The notes beneath the pieces are model-generated. The model did no database searches, was not told the origin of the DNA, and worked only from the letters and a program-made list of their open reading frames with translations. The translations under genes were made by a program, and so were the position numbers. DNA of 5,738 nucleotides from Solirubrobacterales bacterium. GTDB taxonomy: Bacteria; Actinomycetota; Thermoleophilia; Solirubrobacterales; 70-9. Positions 1-4,763 of this stretch are shown in pieces; the stretch's first letter is position 1; each line of letters opens with the position of its first letter. Location of the stretch: contig JASLJO010000075.1 in NCBI GenBank assembly GCA_030152505.1, positions 1-5,738 of the forward strand, given 5' to 3'.

Positions 1-77
1 GCCGCGGACATCTCGCCCTTCAGGTCCTCGAGACGACGCTCAAGATCGGTGATCGTCGCGTCGAAATCGGTACTCAT
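1..77 (-). CDS. N-terminus of a probable coiled-coil protein (partial, runs off the left edge)
   Basis: The minus strand opens with ATG at 77-75 and stays open to the window edge, giving 25 codons that read MSTDFDATITDLERRLEDLK and then GEMSA. Hydrophobic residues at heptad-like spacing (I, L, L, L, M) among charged residues suggest the start of a coiled coil. Third codon positions are mostly G or C, as in the neighbours. An in-frame ATG at 89-87 would add four residues (MVRS). Neither ATG has a recognisable Shine-Dalgarno sequence, so the transcript may be leaderless or weakly initiated. A 223-nt gap with hairpins separates it from the CBASS operon, so it is probably a separate unit. The function cannot be determined from this fragment. 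Confidence 0.6.
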   Translation of the reverse strand, partial: MSTDFDATITDLERRLEDLKGEMSA

Positions 78-100
78 CGAGCGGACCATAGCGATAAGAG

Positions 101-130
101 AACAGTTACCTGACGAAACAGAACGCTGTT
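101..130. promoter_or_regulatory. Cluster of AACAG half-sites upstream of the left-edge gene
   Basis: AACAG occurs on the plus strand at 101-105 and 117-121 and in inverted form (CTGTT) at 126-130. The last two make a 5-bp inverted repeat around AACG. The outer pair, read as GAACAG at 100-105 and CTGTTC at 126-131, also forms an inverted repeat. The cluster lies 24-53 nt upstream of the left-edge gene's ATG, where an operator would be expected. No convincing -35/-10 pair was found beside it. The half-sites are short and could be chance. Confidence 0.25.
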
Positions 131-204
131 CGTTGTGTGTACGCGCAACTGGAGTCGAAATCGCGCGCGATGCGGGAGTAGCCCACGTCCCGGATTGTGT
201 CCGC

Positions 205-241
205 GACCCCAAAACGGGGTCACCGCAGAGTGGAGCTCTGC
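205..241 (-). terminator. Two tandem hairpins after cap5, likely transcription end of the CBASS operon
   Basis: Read in the direction of transcription, the first hairpin (241-225) has a perfect 6-bp stem, GCAGAG with CTCTGC, around a 5-nt loop. Three nucleotides later the second hairpin (221-205) has a perfect 6-bp stem, GACCCC with GGGGTC, around GTTTT. A T-G wobble and a G-C pair extend it to about 8 bp. The pair begins about 60 nt past the cap5 stop codon and before the next gene, as expected for a terminator. No T-run follows, so a classical intrinsic terminator is not shown. Many high-GC actinobacterial terminators lack the T-run, which keeps the call plausible. Confidence 0.45.
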
Positions 242-269
242 AGACGATCAGATCCCCAACTGTTTTCCG

Positions 270-280
270 AGTCTCCTTTC
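270..280. repeat. 11-bp direct repeat, copy downstream of cap5
   Basis: AGTCTCCTTTC (minus strand GAAAGGAGACT) lies 20 nt beyond the cap5 stop codon. An identical copy at 3076-3086 overlaps the end of the metallopeptidase gene. The two copies bracket exactly the three CBASS genes. The minus-strand sequence resembles a Shine-Dalgarno site, but this copy has no start codon at useful spacing. A few 11-bp matches are expected by chance in a window of this size, so only the placement makes it notable. Confidence 0.35.
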
Positions 281-300
281 TGAACTGCAGCGAACCGCGC

Positions 301-1464
301 TTAACTACCGCGCCGGCGCCCGAGCGCGATCGTTTTTTGGAAGCCGCCCATTGCATCCCGGTCGAAGACCTCCAGCCGGGGCTGAGAGTCGCGCATCAGG
401 CCTCTCCCGACCTGCACGGCCGCCGGCGCCGGCGCCGCGATGTAGACCTGGATCTCCCCGCAGGCCGGATGGTCGCGCTCGACCGTCGCCAAGAAGCGGT
501 GGTAGGTCTCGGCGAAGGCGTCGAGCGAGCCGCGGGCGCTGAACAGCTCCCGCGAATGCGCCGAGTCCTCCGGCTCGATCTCGTAGACTGCGCTCCCGGA
601 TGATGCCGCGTCCACGTCCGCGCCGATCGGCGCCGTGAGCGAGACCGCCAGTGCCACCTTCGCCCCGTCCGGCCCTCCCCGGCGGCTGAGCCGAAACGCG
701 GCGGCCTCGGCATCGGGGTTGAACCCCCACTCGCCATCGCCGGTGCCGTCCCGTCTGCGGGGGTAGACGGTGGCCGGAACCTTGTCGTCGAGGTGATGAC
801 CGAGGGCGACCAGGAAGGGGATGCGGCTGAGCGCGAAAACCGAGAGGTGCGGGATCGGTGCCTGCGCGTCACGCAGTCGGGCGGCGCTCTCGGCGATCAG
901 GCTCTCGCCGGTCTGCCAGTACGCGGGATCGCCCTCCGTTGGTAGCGCCCGCAGATCGATCTCGAGGTCCTCGCCGGCCAGTGCTGCCCGGAAGTCGGGG
1001 TAGCGCCCGTCGGCGATCACGGCTCTCTGCACGGCCTCCCGGGGGACCTCAACCGCCGCGCCGCGGATGCCGCCGACCATCCGGATCACCACGGTCTTGG
1101 AGTCGGCGCTCAGGCCGGTCAGCAGCCTTATCCGGTCCTCGTGCTCGCGCTTCATCGCCAGGAGCCAGTCGATCCCGTGCTCGGCGATCTTGCGGTCGAT
1201 CAGCCGGTGGTGTTCGCGACAGAGCAGCATCAGGTTCGGCTCCTCGTTTCTGAGCGCCGGCGCCAGCGGCGCATCGCCTCTCGGGGAGCCGGCCCCGTCG
1301 GTCGCGCCGACCACGTGGGCACGCTCCCCCAGGTTGAGCTCGTATCCCGTTAGCTCCTCCTCGAGGAGGTAGCGGTTGCAGCCCCGGTACTCGCAGCGCC
1401 CGCCGCTCAGGACCCATAGCCGCAGGGTCGCCTCCGGGGAGATGGTCCCGCGCGAGGCGCCCAT
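301..1464 (-). CDS. cap5: Cap5-type CBASS effector: HNH endonuclease fused to a SAVED domain
   Basis: This 387-residue protein is the killer arm of the CBASS system. Members of the family bind a cyclic oligonucleotide through SAVED, oligomerise, and cut double-stranded DNA with HNH. The HNH domain spans roughly residues 8-115. It has Cys24 and Cys29 (CEYRGC), the GERAHVV strand with the likely catalytic His50, Asn77 in PNLMLLC, then Cys82 and His85/His86 in CREHHRLID. The SAVED domain fills about 140-387, with LSVFALSRIPFLVALG near 207-222 and the EIQVYIAAPAPAAV strand near 337-350. Length matches the family (about 380-400). The ATG at 1464-1462 shares one base with the E2 stop (TGATG), implying coupled translation; longer in-frame starts would run into the E2 gene and lack homology-like sequence. 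No key residue appears missing. The family call is firm; the ligand is unknown. Confidence 0.93.
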   Translation of the reverse strand: MGASRGTISPEATLRLWVLSGGRCEYRGCNRYLLEEELTGYELNLGERAHVVGATDGAGSPRGDAPLAPALRNEEPNLMLLCREHHRLIDRKIAEHGIDWLLAMKREHEDRIRLLTGLSADSKTVVIRMVGGIRGAAVEVPREAVQRAVIADGRYPDFRAALAGEDLEIDLRALPTEGDPAYWQTGESLIAESAARLRDAQAPIPHLSVFALSRIPFLVALGHHLDDKVPATVYPRRRDGTGDGEWGFNPDAEAAAFRLSRRGGPDGAKVALAVSLTAPIGADVDAASSGSAVYEIEPEDSAHSRELFSARGSLDAFAETYHRFLATVERDHPACGEIQVYIAAPAPAAVQVGRGLMRDSQPRLEVFDRDAMGGFQKTIALGRRRGS

Positions 1465-1880
1465 CAGGCCGTCTCGGCGCCGGCCGGCTCGTGGCCGCCG
1501 CCTAGCCAGCGCTGGTTGATCTTCCAGAGCTCGAAGTGCAGAAGCCACTCAGAAGCCCAGGGGATGATCGTCCGCGCGATCAGCTTGCCGTCGTCCCACT
1601 GCCAGGGGAAACACAGGCAGAGCGCGTCGCCGCCGAGGATATGGGGGAGAGTCTCGATCCCCTCCTCCCGTAGCGGCGGGTCGAGCACGTGCACCCGCGG
1701 CGCCCGGCCGCCGAAGGCGTAGGCGAGGGTGACCGTGTAGGTCACCGACAACGGCGTCGGCTGCAGCTCCCCCCGCCAGTAGAGCCGGTTCCGCGAGATC
1801 CTCACGTCGCGGGTCACCGGCAGGCCGGCGAGGGGGCCGAGCTGCTGCACCAGCGTTCTGGGGTCAGCTGATCTCGCCAT
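1464..1880 (-). CDS. CBASS E2-like conjugating protein (short type II CBASS)
   Basis: This is a 138-residue E2-like protein of the kind found in type II CBASS operons that carry an E2 but no E1. Such proteins act on the C-terminus of the partner CD-NTase through a thioester and so prime its activity. A candidate active-site cysteine lies in GGDALCLCFPWQW (Cys88, with Cys90 beside it). It is followed by the typical block with TIIPWASEWLLHFELW (about 104-119) and RWLGGGH (124-130). The ATG at 1880-1878 overlaps the CD-NTase gene by 17 nt; an in-frame ATG at 1889-1887 would add three residues (MIS). I prefer the shorter form, but the choice is weak because GCAGG precedes both. The gene ends where cap5 starts. 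The family call rests on recognising the C-terminal block and on context. Confidence 0.82.
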   Translation of the reverse strand: MARSADPRTLVQQLGPLAGLPVTRDVRISRNRLYWRGELQPTPLSVTYTVTLAYAFGGRAPRVHVLDPPLREEGIETLPHILGGDALCLCFPWQWDDGKLIARTIIPWASEWLLHFELWKINQRWLGGGHEPAGAETA

Positions 1881-3015
1881 AGAAATCATGCCTGCGGACC
1901 GGCGTCTTCCCCGTGGTGGAGAGGATGCCGGTGCCGGCCGCGAAGCCGAGCGCCCCTTTCTCGCGGGCCTGTTTGTAGGAGCCGCCGAGCTTCTCGGCTG
2001 CCTTCTCGACGGGTCTCGAGCCGAAGCTCTCCGAAAGCCGGGCGGCGACCCGGTCGAGGCCCCGGGTCGACTCGGCCTCGCGGAGGTCTTCGCCGAGCTT
2101 CGCCAGCCATTCGAAGAAGCGGCTCGCCTGCTCGGGGTGGCGACGCCAGCGGTCGGCAAAGTCCTCCCGCGGCTCGACCGGGTTCGGCACCGAGTAACCA
2201 GCCTCGGTGCGCTGGACGTGTTCGGGCATCTTCTCGACCGCGTCCAGGACCGCCTCGTAGAGGCCCTGCTCGCCCTCGTAGGCGTGGGCGGCCAGCGTCG
2301 TGATCATGATCGACGCCGGACGGGCGTCGAGGTTGGCGGCGAAGAACTCATTGCGGTGCAGCTTGAGCACCTGGACGACCCGCTGCAGGGTGGTCTGCAC
2401 TTCCCAGGAGGGGATCGCCGCCGGCTCGGTATGCGCGGCCTCGGCGAGCATCGCCCGCTTCGCCTCGAACTCAGCCGTCGCCTGGCTGCGGAACCAGCGG
2501 GCGAAGGCACGCGGGTTGGAGCGCTGCCATTCATGCAGGTCGCGGTCGGTGATCAGGATCGCGGTGCCGCCCACCTCGGGGTTCGGGATCGCCGGCAGCA
2601 CGTCGAGGTGGAAGCGCTGGGAGGTGCGGTATCCCAAGGTCCAGCAGCGACTGCGGGCGTCGAGCGCGATCGGCCCGTCGGCGAGGTGGGAGTGGGCGCG
2701 GCGGTAGTCCTCGAGCACGGCGCCGACCTCGCCCTTTAGCTTGCGCTGGGTGGTCGCCTCCTTCTCCACTTCTCGCAGGCAGACGCTGTCGACGTCGTAC
2801 TCGTCGGTCCCGTATGGCAGGACCACCGTGTTCAACAGGAAGGACCCCTGCGGGTACACGAACCAGCCGGCGTCGCCGTCCGCGTAGCTCGCGAGCCAGT
2901 TGCCGACGCGTTCGTACTCCGCGGTAGCGGCGCGGCGCAACTCGGGGGGGATGTCGAGTACGGCGACGGTGCCGCTGAGCAGGCGGCTGATCAACTCGGA
3001 TCTGGAATCAAACAT
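1864..3015 (-). CDS. CD-NTase, CBASS cyclic-oligonucleotide synthase
   Basis: This 383-residue nucleotidyltransferase makes the cyclic nucleotide signal of CBASS from NTPs when phage infection is sensed. The polymerase-beta-like core is visible: YPQGSF (Gln56-Gly57-Ser58), then the metal-binding pair in DEYDVDSV (Asp74 and Asp76), and the third acid in RFHLDVLPAIP (Asp138). The helical OAS-type part follows, with TTLQRVVQVLKLHRNEFF at 208-225. The C-terminus reads VRRHDFYGEIS; type II CD-NTases are conjugated through this end, matching the E2 gene next door. I chose ATG 3015-3013 because GAAAGG lies 5 nt upstream and the following sequence looks like a normal CD-NTase N-terminus. A TTG at 3069-3067 with a stronger Shine-Dalgarno sequence would add 18 basic residues. 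The exact clade and product cannot be read by eye. Confidence 0.92.
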   Translation of the reverse strand: MFDSRSELISRLLSGTVAVLDIPPELRRAATAEYERVGNWLASYADGDAGWFVYPQGSFLLNTVVLPYGTDEYDVDSVCLREVEKEATTQRKLKGEVGAVLEDYRRAHSHLADGPIALDARSRCWTLGYRTSQRFHLDVLPAIPNPEVGGTAILITDRDLHEWQRSNPRAFARWFRSQATAEFEAKRAMLAEAAHTEPAAIPSWEVQTTLQRVVQVLKLHRNEFFAANLDARPASIMITTLAAHAYEGEQGLYEAVLDAVEKMPEHVQRTEAGYSVPNPVEPREDFADRWRRHPEQASRFFEWLAKLGEDLREAESTRGLDRVAARLSESFGSRPVEKAAEKLGGSYKQAREKGALGFAAGTGILSTTGKTPVRRHDFYGEIS

Positions 3016-3020
3016 CGGGA

Positions 3021-3026
3021 CCTTTC
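3021..3026 (-). promoter_or_regulatory. Ribosome binding site for the CD-NTase ATG start
   Basis: GAAAGG on the minus strand lies 5 nt before the ATG at 3015-3013. It immediately follows the inverted repeat at 3027-3048, so folding of that repeat could affect access to it. It supports the 383-residue form of the CD-NTase. Confidence 0.55.
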
Positions 3027-3048
3027 GGTTGGTTGACTTGCACCAACC
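3027..3048. promoter_or_regulatory. Perfect 7-bp inverted repeat in the CBASS leader (possible operator or mRNA hairpin)
   Basis: GGTTGGT at 3027-3033 and its exact inverse ACCAACC at 3042-3048 flank the 8-nt spacer TGACTTGC. It lies inside the 69-nt gap between the metallopeptidase and CD-NTase genes, the only real break in the operon. It abuts the CD-NTase ribosome binding site. No T-run follows, so it is not a terminator. It could be a DNA operator for a dimeric regulator or a leader hairpin that tunes CD-NTase translation. I found no convincing promoter hexamers beside it. Confidence 0.45.
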
Positions 3049-3066
3049 CCGAACCCCCGATCGAGC

Positions 3067-3085
3067 CAATCCTTCAGTCTCCTTT
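3067..3085 (-). promoter_or_regulatory. Strong Shine-Dalgarno sequence with TTG, an alternative CD-NTase start
   Basis: AAAGGAG at 3085-3079 is followed after 9 nt by TTG at 3069-3067, in frame with the CD-NTase gene. Use of it would add MARSGVRGWCKSTNRKVP before Met1. The added stretch is basic and unlike the normal start of the family, and it reads through the 3027-3048 inverted repeat. The Shine-Dalgarno match is better than that of the ATG, so the alternative is kept open. Confidence 0.3.
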
Positions 3086-3086
3086 C
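3076..3086. repeat. 11-bp direct repeat, copy at the end of the metallopeptidase gene
   Basis: This is identical to 270-280 (AGTCTCCTTTC). This copy overlaps the stop codon of the metallopeptidase gene and contains the AAAGGAG ribosome-binding-like sequence that precedes the TTG at 3069. Together the copies bound the CBASS core. Shared function as a ribosome binding sequence, or chance, explains it as easily as a past recombination junction. Confidence 0.35.
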
Positions 3087-3804
3087 AGCGGCCGACCCGC
3101 CCGAGGGCGTTGGCGCGCATCAGCGCATAGGTCAGGACCTGGCCGCTGACCCCGAACTCGCCCCGCAGGGCCTGCATCGACTGAGTGCGGGCGATCGCCG
3201 CATTTAGCTCGGCGCGCGGGATCAGCAGCTCCGAGGCGAAGGCGTTCGCCTCGGGCTCGACCTTTGCGCGCTCGCCTTCGTGGCGAAGGACGTGGTGGCC
3301 GATCTCATGGGCGATCGAGAAACGCCTTGCGGCCGGGATCAGCTGGGTAGGCACCTCGATCACCTCGCCGATCAAAAGGCCCTGATGGTCGAAGGGGCCG
3401 ACGTCGATCGTGAGGCCGAGGTCCTTCGCCAGGGGCTCGAGCTCGTAAGGGGGGCCAGCGATCTCGTGCTCGCGGTGGAGTTTCTGGGCGGCCAGGATCG
3501 CCATCTTGCTCTCGGGGACGTCGCGGGGGCTGCGGGCCACGCTGCGGGGCACGAGGGCACCTTCACAGCGCGGGCAGGGGTCGTCGACCGAGCGCGGCAT
3601 CTCCTCGCCCTCCCCGACCCACTCGCTTTCACGGCTGGTCGTGTCCACCTCGAAGCCGCAGTATTCGCACTTGAGTTCGTGCTCCTCAGCGTCGTACGGG
3701 TCCTCGATTTCGAGGTCCTCGGAGCCGCACTCGGTGCAGACCTCTTCGAAGCGGCTGCGCAGCTCGTTGTGGTGCCCGCACTCCCGGCAGACCTTGACCG
3801 TCAG
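3085..3804 (-). CDS. ImmA/IrrE-family metallopeptidase with two N-terminal zinc ribbons, apparent CTG start
   Basis: The protein is 239 residues long if started at CTG 3804-3802. Residues 1-80 hold four CxxC pairs (6/9, 23/26, 46/49, 77/80), consistent with two zinc ribbons that may sense or bind nucleic acid or protein. Residues about 100-239 are the peptidase: RRFSIAHEIGHHVLRHE gives the zinc-binding His166, Glu167 and His170, and EPEANAFASELLIP gives the third ligand, probably Glu185. ImmA/IrrE proteases cleave regulators; the CBASS protein CapP belongs to this kind of family. The ribbon frame has an in-frame TGA eight codons before CTG and no ATG, GTG or TTG before Cys6. AAGGAG lies 8 nt upstream and CTGA overlaps the previous stop. 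A GTG at 3648-3646 would give 187 residues but lose three of the four CxxC pairs. The peptidase is firm; the start is inferred. Confidence 0.85.
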   Translation of the reverse strand: MTVKVCRECGHHNELRSRFEEVCTECGSEDLEIEDPYDAEEHELKCEYCGFEVDTTSRESEWVGEGEEMPRSVDDPCPRCEGALVPRSVARSPRDVPESKMAILAAQKLHREHEIAGPPYELEPLAKDLGLTIDVGPFDHQGLLIGEVIEVPTQLIPAARRFSIAHEIGHHVLRHEGERAKVEPEANAFASELLIPRAELNAAIARTQSMQALRGEFGVSGQVLTYALMRANALGRVGR

Positions 3805-4763
3805 AGCCCGAGCTCCTTTTCCAACTCAGTCCCGTAACGCTCAGCCAACTCCTCGACTATCTCGGGGTCGCGTCGCTTTCGCGGCTGGGCGCCTCGCATC
3901 TTGCGCGCCATCGCCGGCCGGGCGTTCAGGTTGACGCCCGCGTTGTGGGCGCGAACCGAGCCCTTGGCCAGCGAGACCACCCGGCGGCTTGCCAGAAGCC
4001 CCAGCCTGCGGATCGCGCGTGCCATCGCCGCAACCGGGATTTCGGCGTGGGGGTCGGCCTTCGCCGACTCGAAGGCAAGCCACACACGCGGCTCGAGGTC
4101 CAGCTCCTCGCTCAGCTCATCGAGCTCGATCGAGAGGTCCTCCCGGCGTGCCTCGATCACCGGGCCGAGCTCCTCGCTCGCCTGCAGCATCGCCCAGGGC
4201 GCATACCAGCGCCGCAAGTCATCGGCGACCGCAACCTGCCTCCCTACCCGGGGGTCCTCCTCGCCGAGGATCGGCGGCCCGCCCGGGGACTCGATCTCGG
4301 CGCCGCTGAGAAAAGCGTCGAAGGCCTCGATCAGCCTCCCGAAGTTGCTCTCGGAGAGCTTATCGACCGCCTCCACCGTCTGCTCGATCAGGACCCGGTC
4401 CCCGGCCCAGATCGCCGCGGTCGCCTCATACCCAAGGACCTCGGGCGAGAGCTCCAGGTCGGCCTCCGAGGCCCAGTCGGCTTCCGCGAAAAGAGGCAGG
4501 ATCAAAGCCTGCTCCTCGTCGGCCTCGAGGATCGCGCCAACCAGATACTCCGCGACGCTCGGTGCCCAGATCGTCCAGACCGTGCCTGGCTTGGGTATCG
4601 ACTCGGCGCTGCCGCCCGGGGCCCGCGCGACCTCGCCGAGCTCGGGCTCGGAGGTCTCGATTCGCGCCTGCAGCGCTCGGCAGCGCAGGCATTGGGACAG
4701 ATGGCTCTCGAACACCTCCGAGGCATCGCGGGCACAGAGTTCTGAAATCGATCGGCAGCTCAT
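3801..4763 (-). CDS. Soluble ZAS-like (anti-sigma-type zinc motif) protein of unknown function
   Basis: This 320-residue protein begins with a zinc motif like that of ZAS anti-sigma factors such as RsrA: Cys10, then His21-x3-Cys25-x2-Cys28 (HLSQCLRC). ZAS domains bind and silence a cognate sigma factor, and the gene upstream encodes a sigma-like protein, overlapping by ATGA. Residues about 58-150 (from GTVWTIWAP) are rich in strands and loosely recall PemK/MazF-like barrels; this is a weak impression. Residues 200-235 are acidic and helical. The C-terminus (240-320) is basic, with RAIRRLGLLASRRVVSLAKG and a KMRGAQPRKRR patch. No membrane segment is visible, unlike many anti-sigma factors, so a cytoplasmic protein is expected. 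The protease encoded just downstream is a plausible processor of it. The anti-sigma role is inferred from motif and position. Confidence 0.75.
   Translation of the reverse strand: MSCRSISELCARDASEVFESHLSQCLRCRALQARIETSEPELGEVARAPGGSAESIPKPGTVWTIWAPSVAEYLVGAILEADEEQALILPLFAEADWASEADLELSPEVLGYEATAAIWAGDRVLIEQTVEAVDKLSESNFGRLIEAFDAFLSGAEIESPGGPPILGEEDPRVGRQVAVADDLRRWYAPWAMLQASEELGPVIEARREDLSIELDELSEELDLEPRVWLAFESAKADPHAEIPVAAMARAIRRLGLLASRRVVSLAKGSVRAHNAGVNLNARPAMARKMRGAQPRKRRDPEIVEELAERYGTELEKELGL
3813..3818 (-). promoter_or_regulatory. Ribosome binding site that supports the CTG start
   Basis: AAGGAG on the minus strand lies inside the last codons of the preceding gene, 8 nt before the CTG at 3804-3802. 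Position and strength are those of a real ribosome binding site, and no other start codon is available at useful distance. This is the main direct evidence for the CTG start of the zinc-ribbon metallopeptidase. Confidence 0.6.

Noticed and set aside
121..131. GAAC-GCT-GTTC as a LexA/SOS box
   Set aside because: The actinobacterial/Bacillus-type SOS box has four bases between GAAC and GTTC; here there are only three.
78..300. tRNA, CRISPR array or insertion-sequence remnant in the gap
   Set aside because: I found no cloverleaf arms, regularly spaced repeats, transposase fragments or terminal inverted repeats here; only short hairpins and the AACAG sites.
301..1548. Longer Cap5 with 28 extra N-terminal residues
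   Set aside because: The extension overlaps the conserved end of the E2 gene and is Arg/Ala-rich filler. The ATG at 1464 in a TGATG junction gives the normal family N-terminus.
1888..2739. Long plus-strand open frame of 283 codons
   Set aside because: It lies wholly opposite the CD-NTase and E2 genes, whose catalytic motifs are clear. Long antisense frames are common at this G+C content and this one shows no domain.
3801..3830. Programmed -1 frameshift joining the ZAS-like and metallopeptidase genes
   Set aside because: The shift would be in the right direction, but the local GGAAAAG is not a good slippery heptamer because the P-site pairing fails. AAGGAG plus a CTGA overlap explains the junction more simply. 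It is kept only as a test for the CTG claim.
3085..4763. A standard CapH/CapP pair
   Set aside because: The peptidase fits a CapP-like role, but its neighbour is not a small HTH repressor: it has a ZAS-like zinc motif and 320 residues, and the only HTH is in the sigma-like protein.
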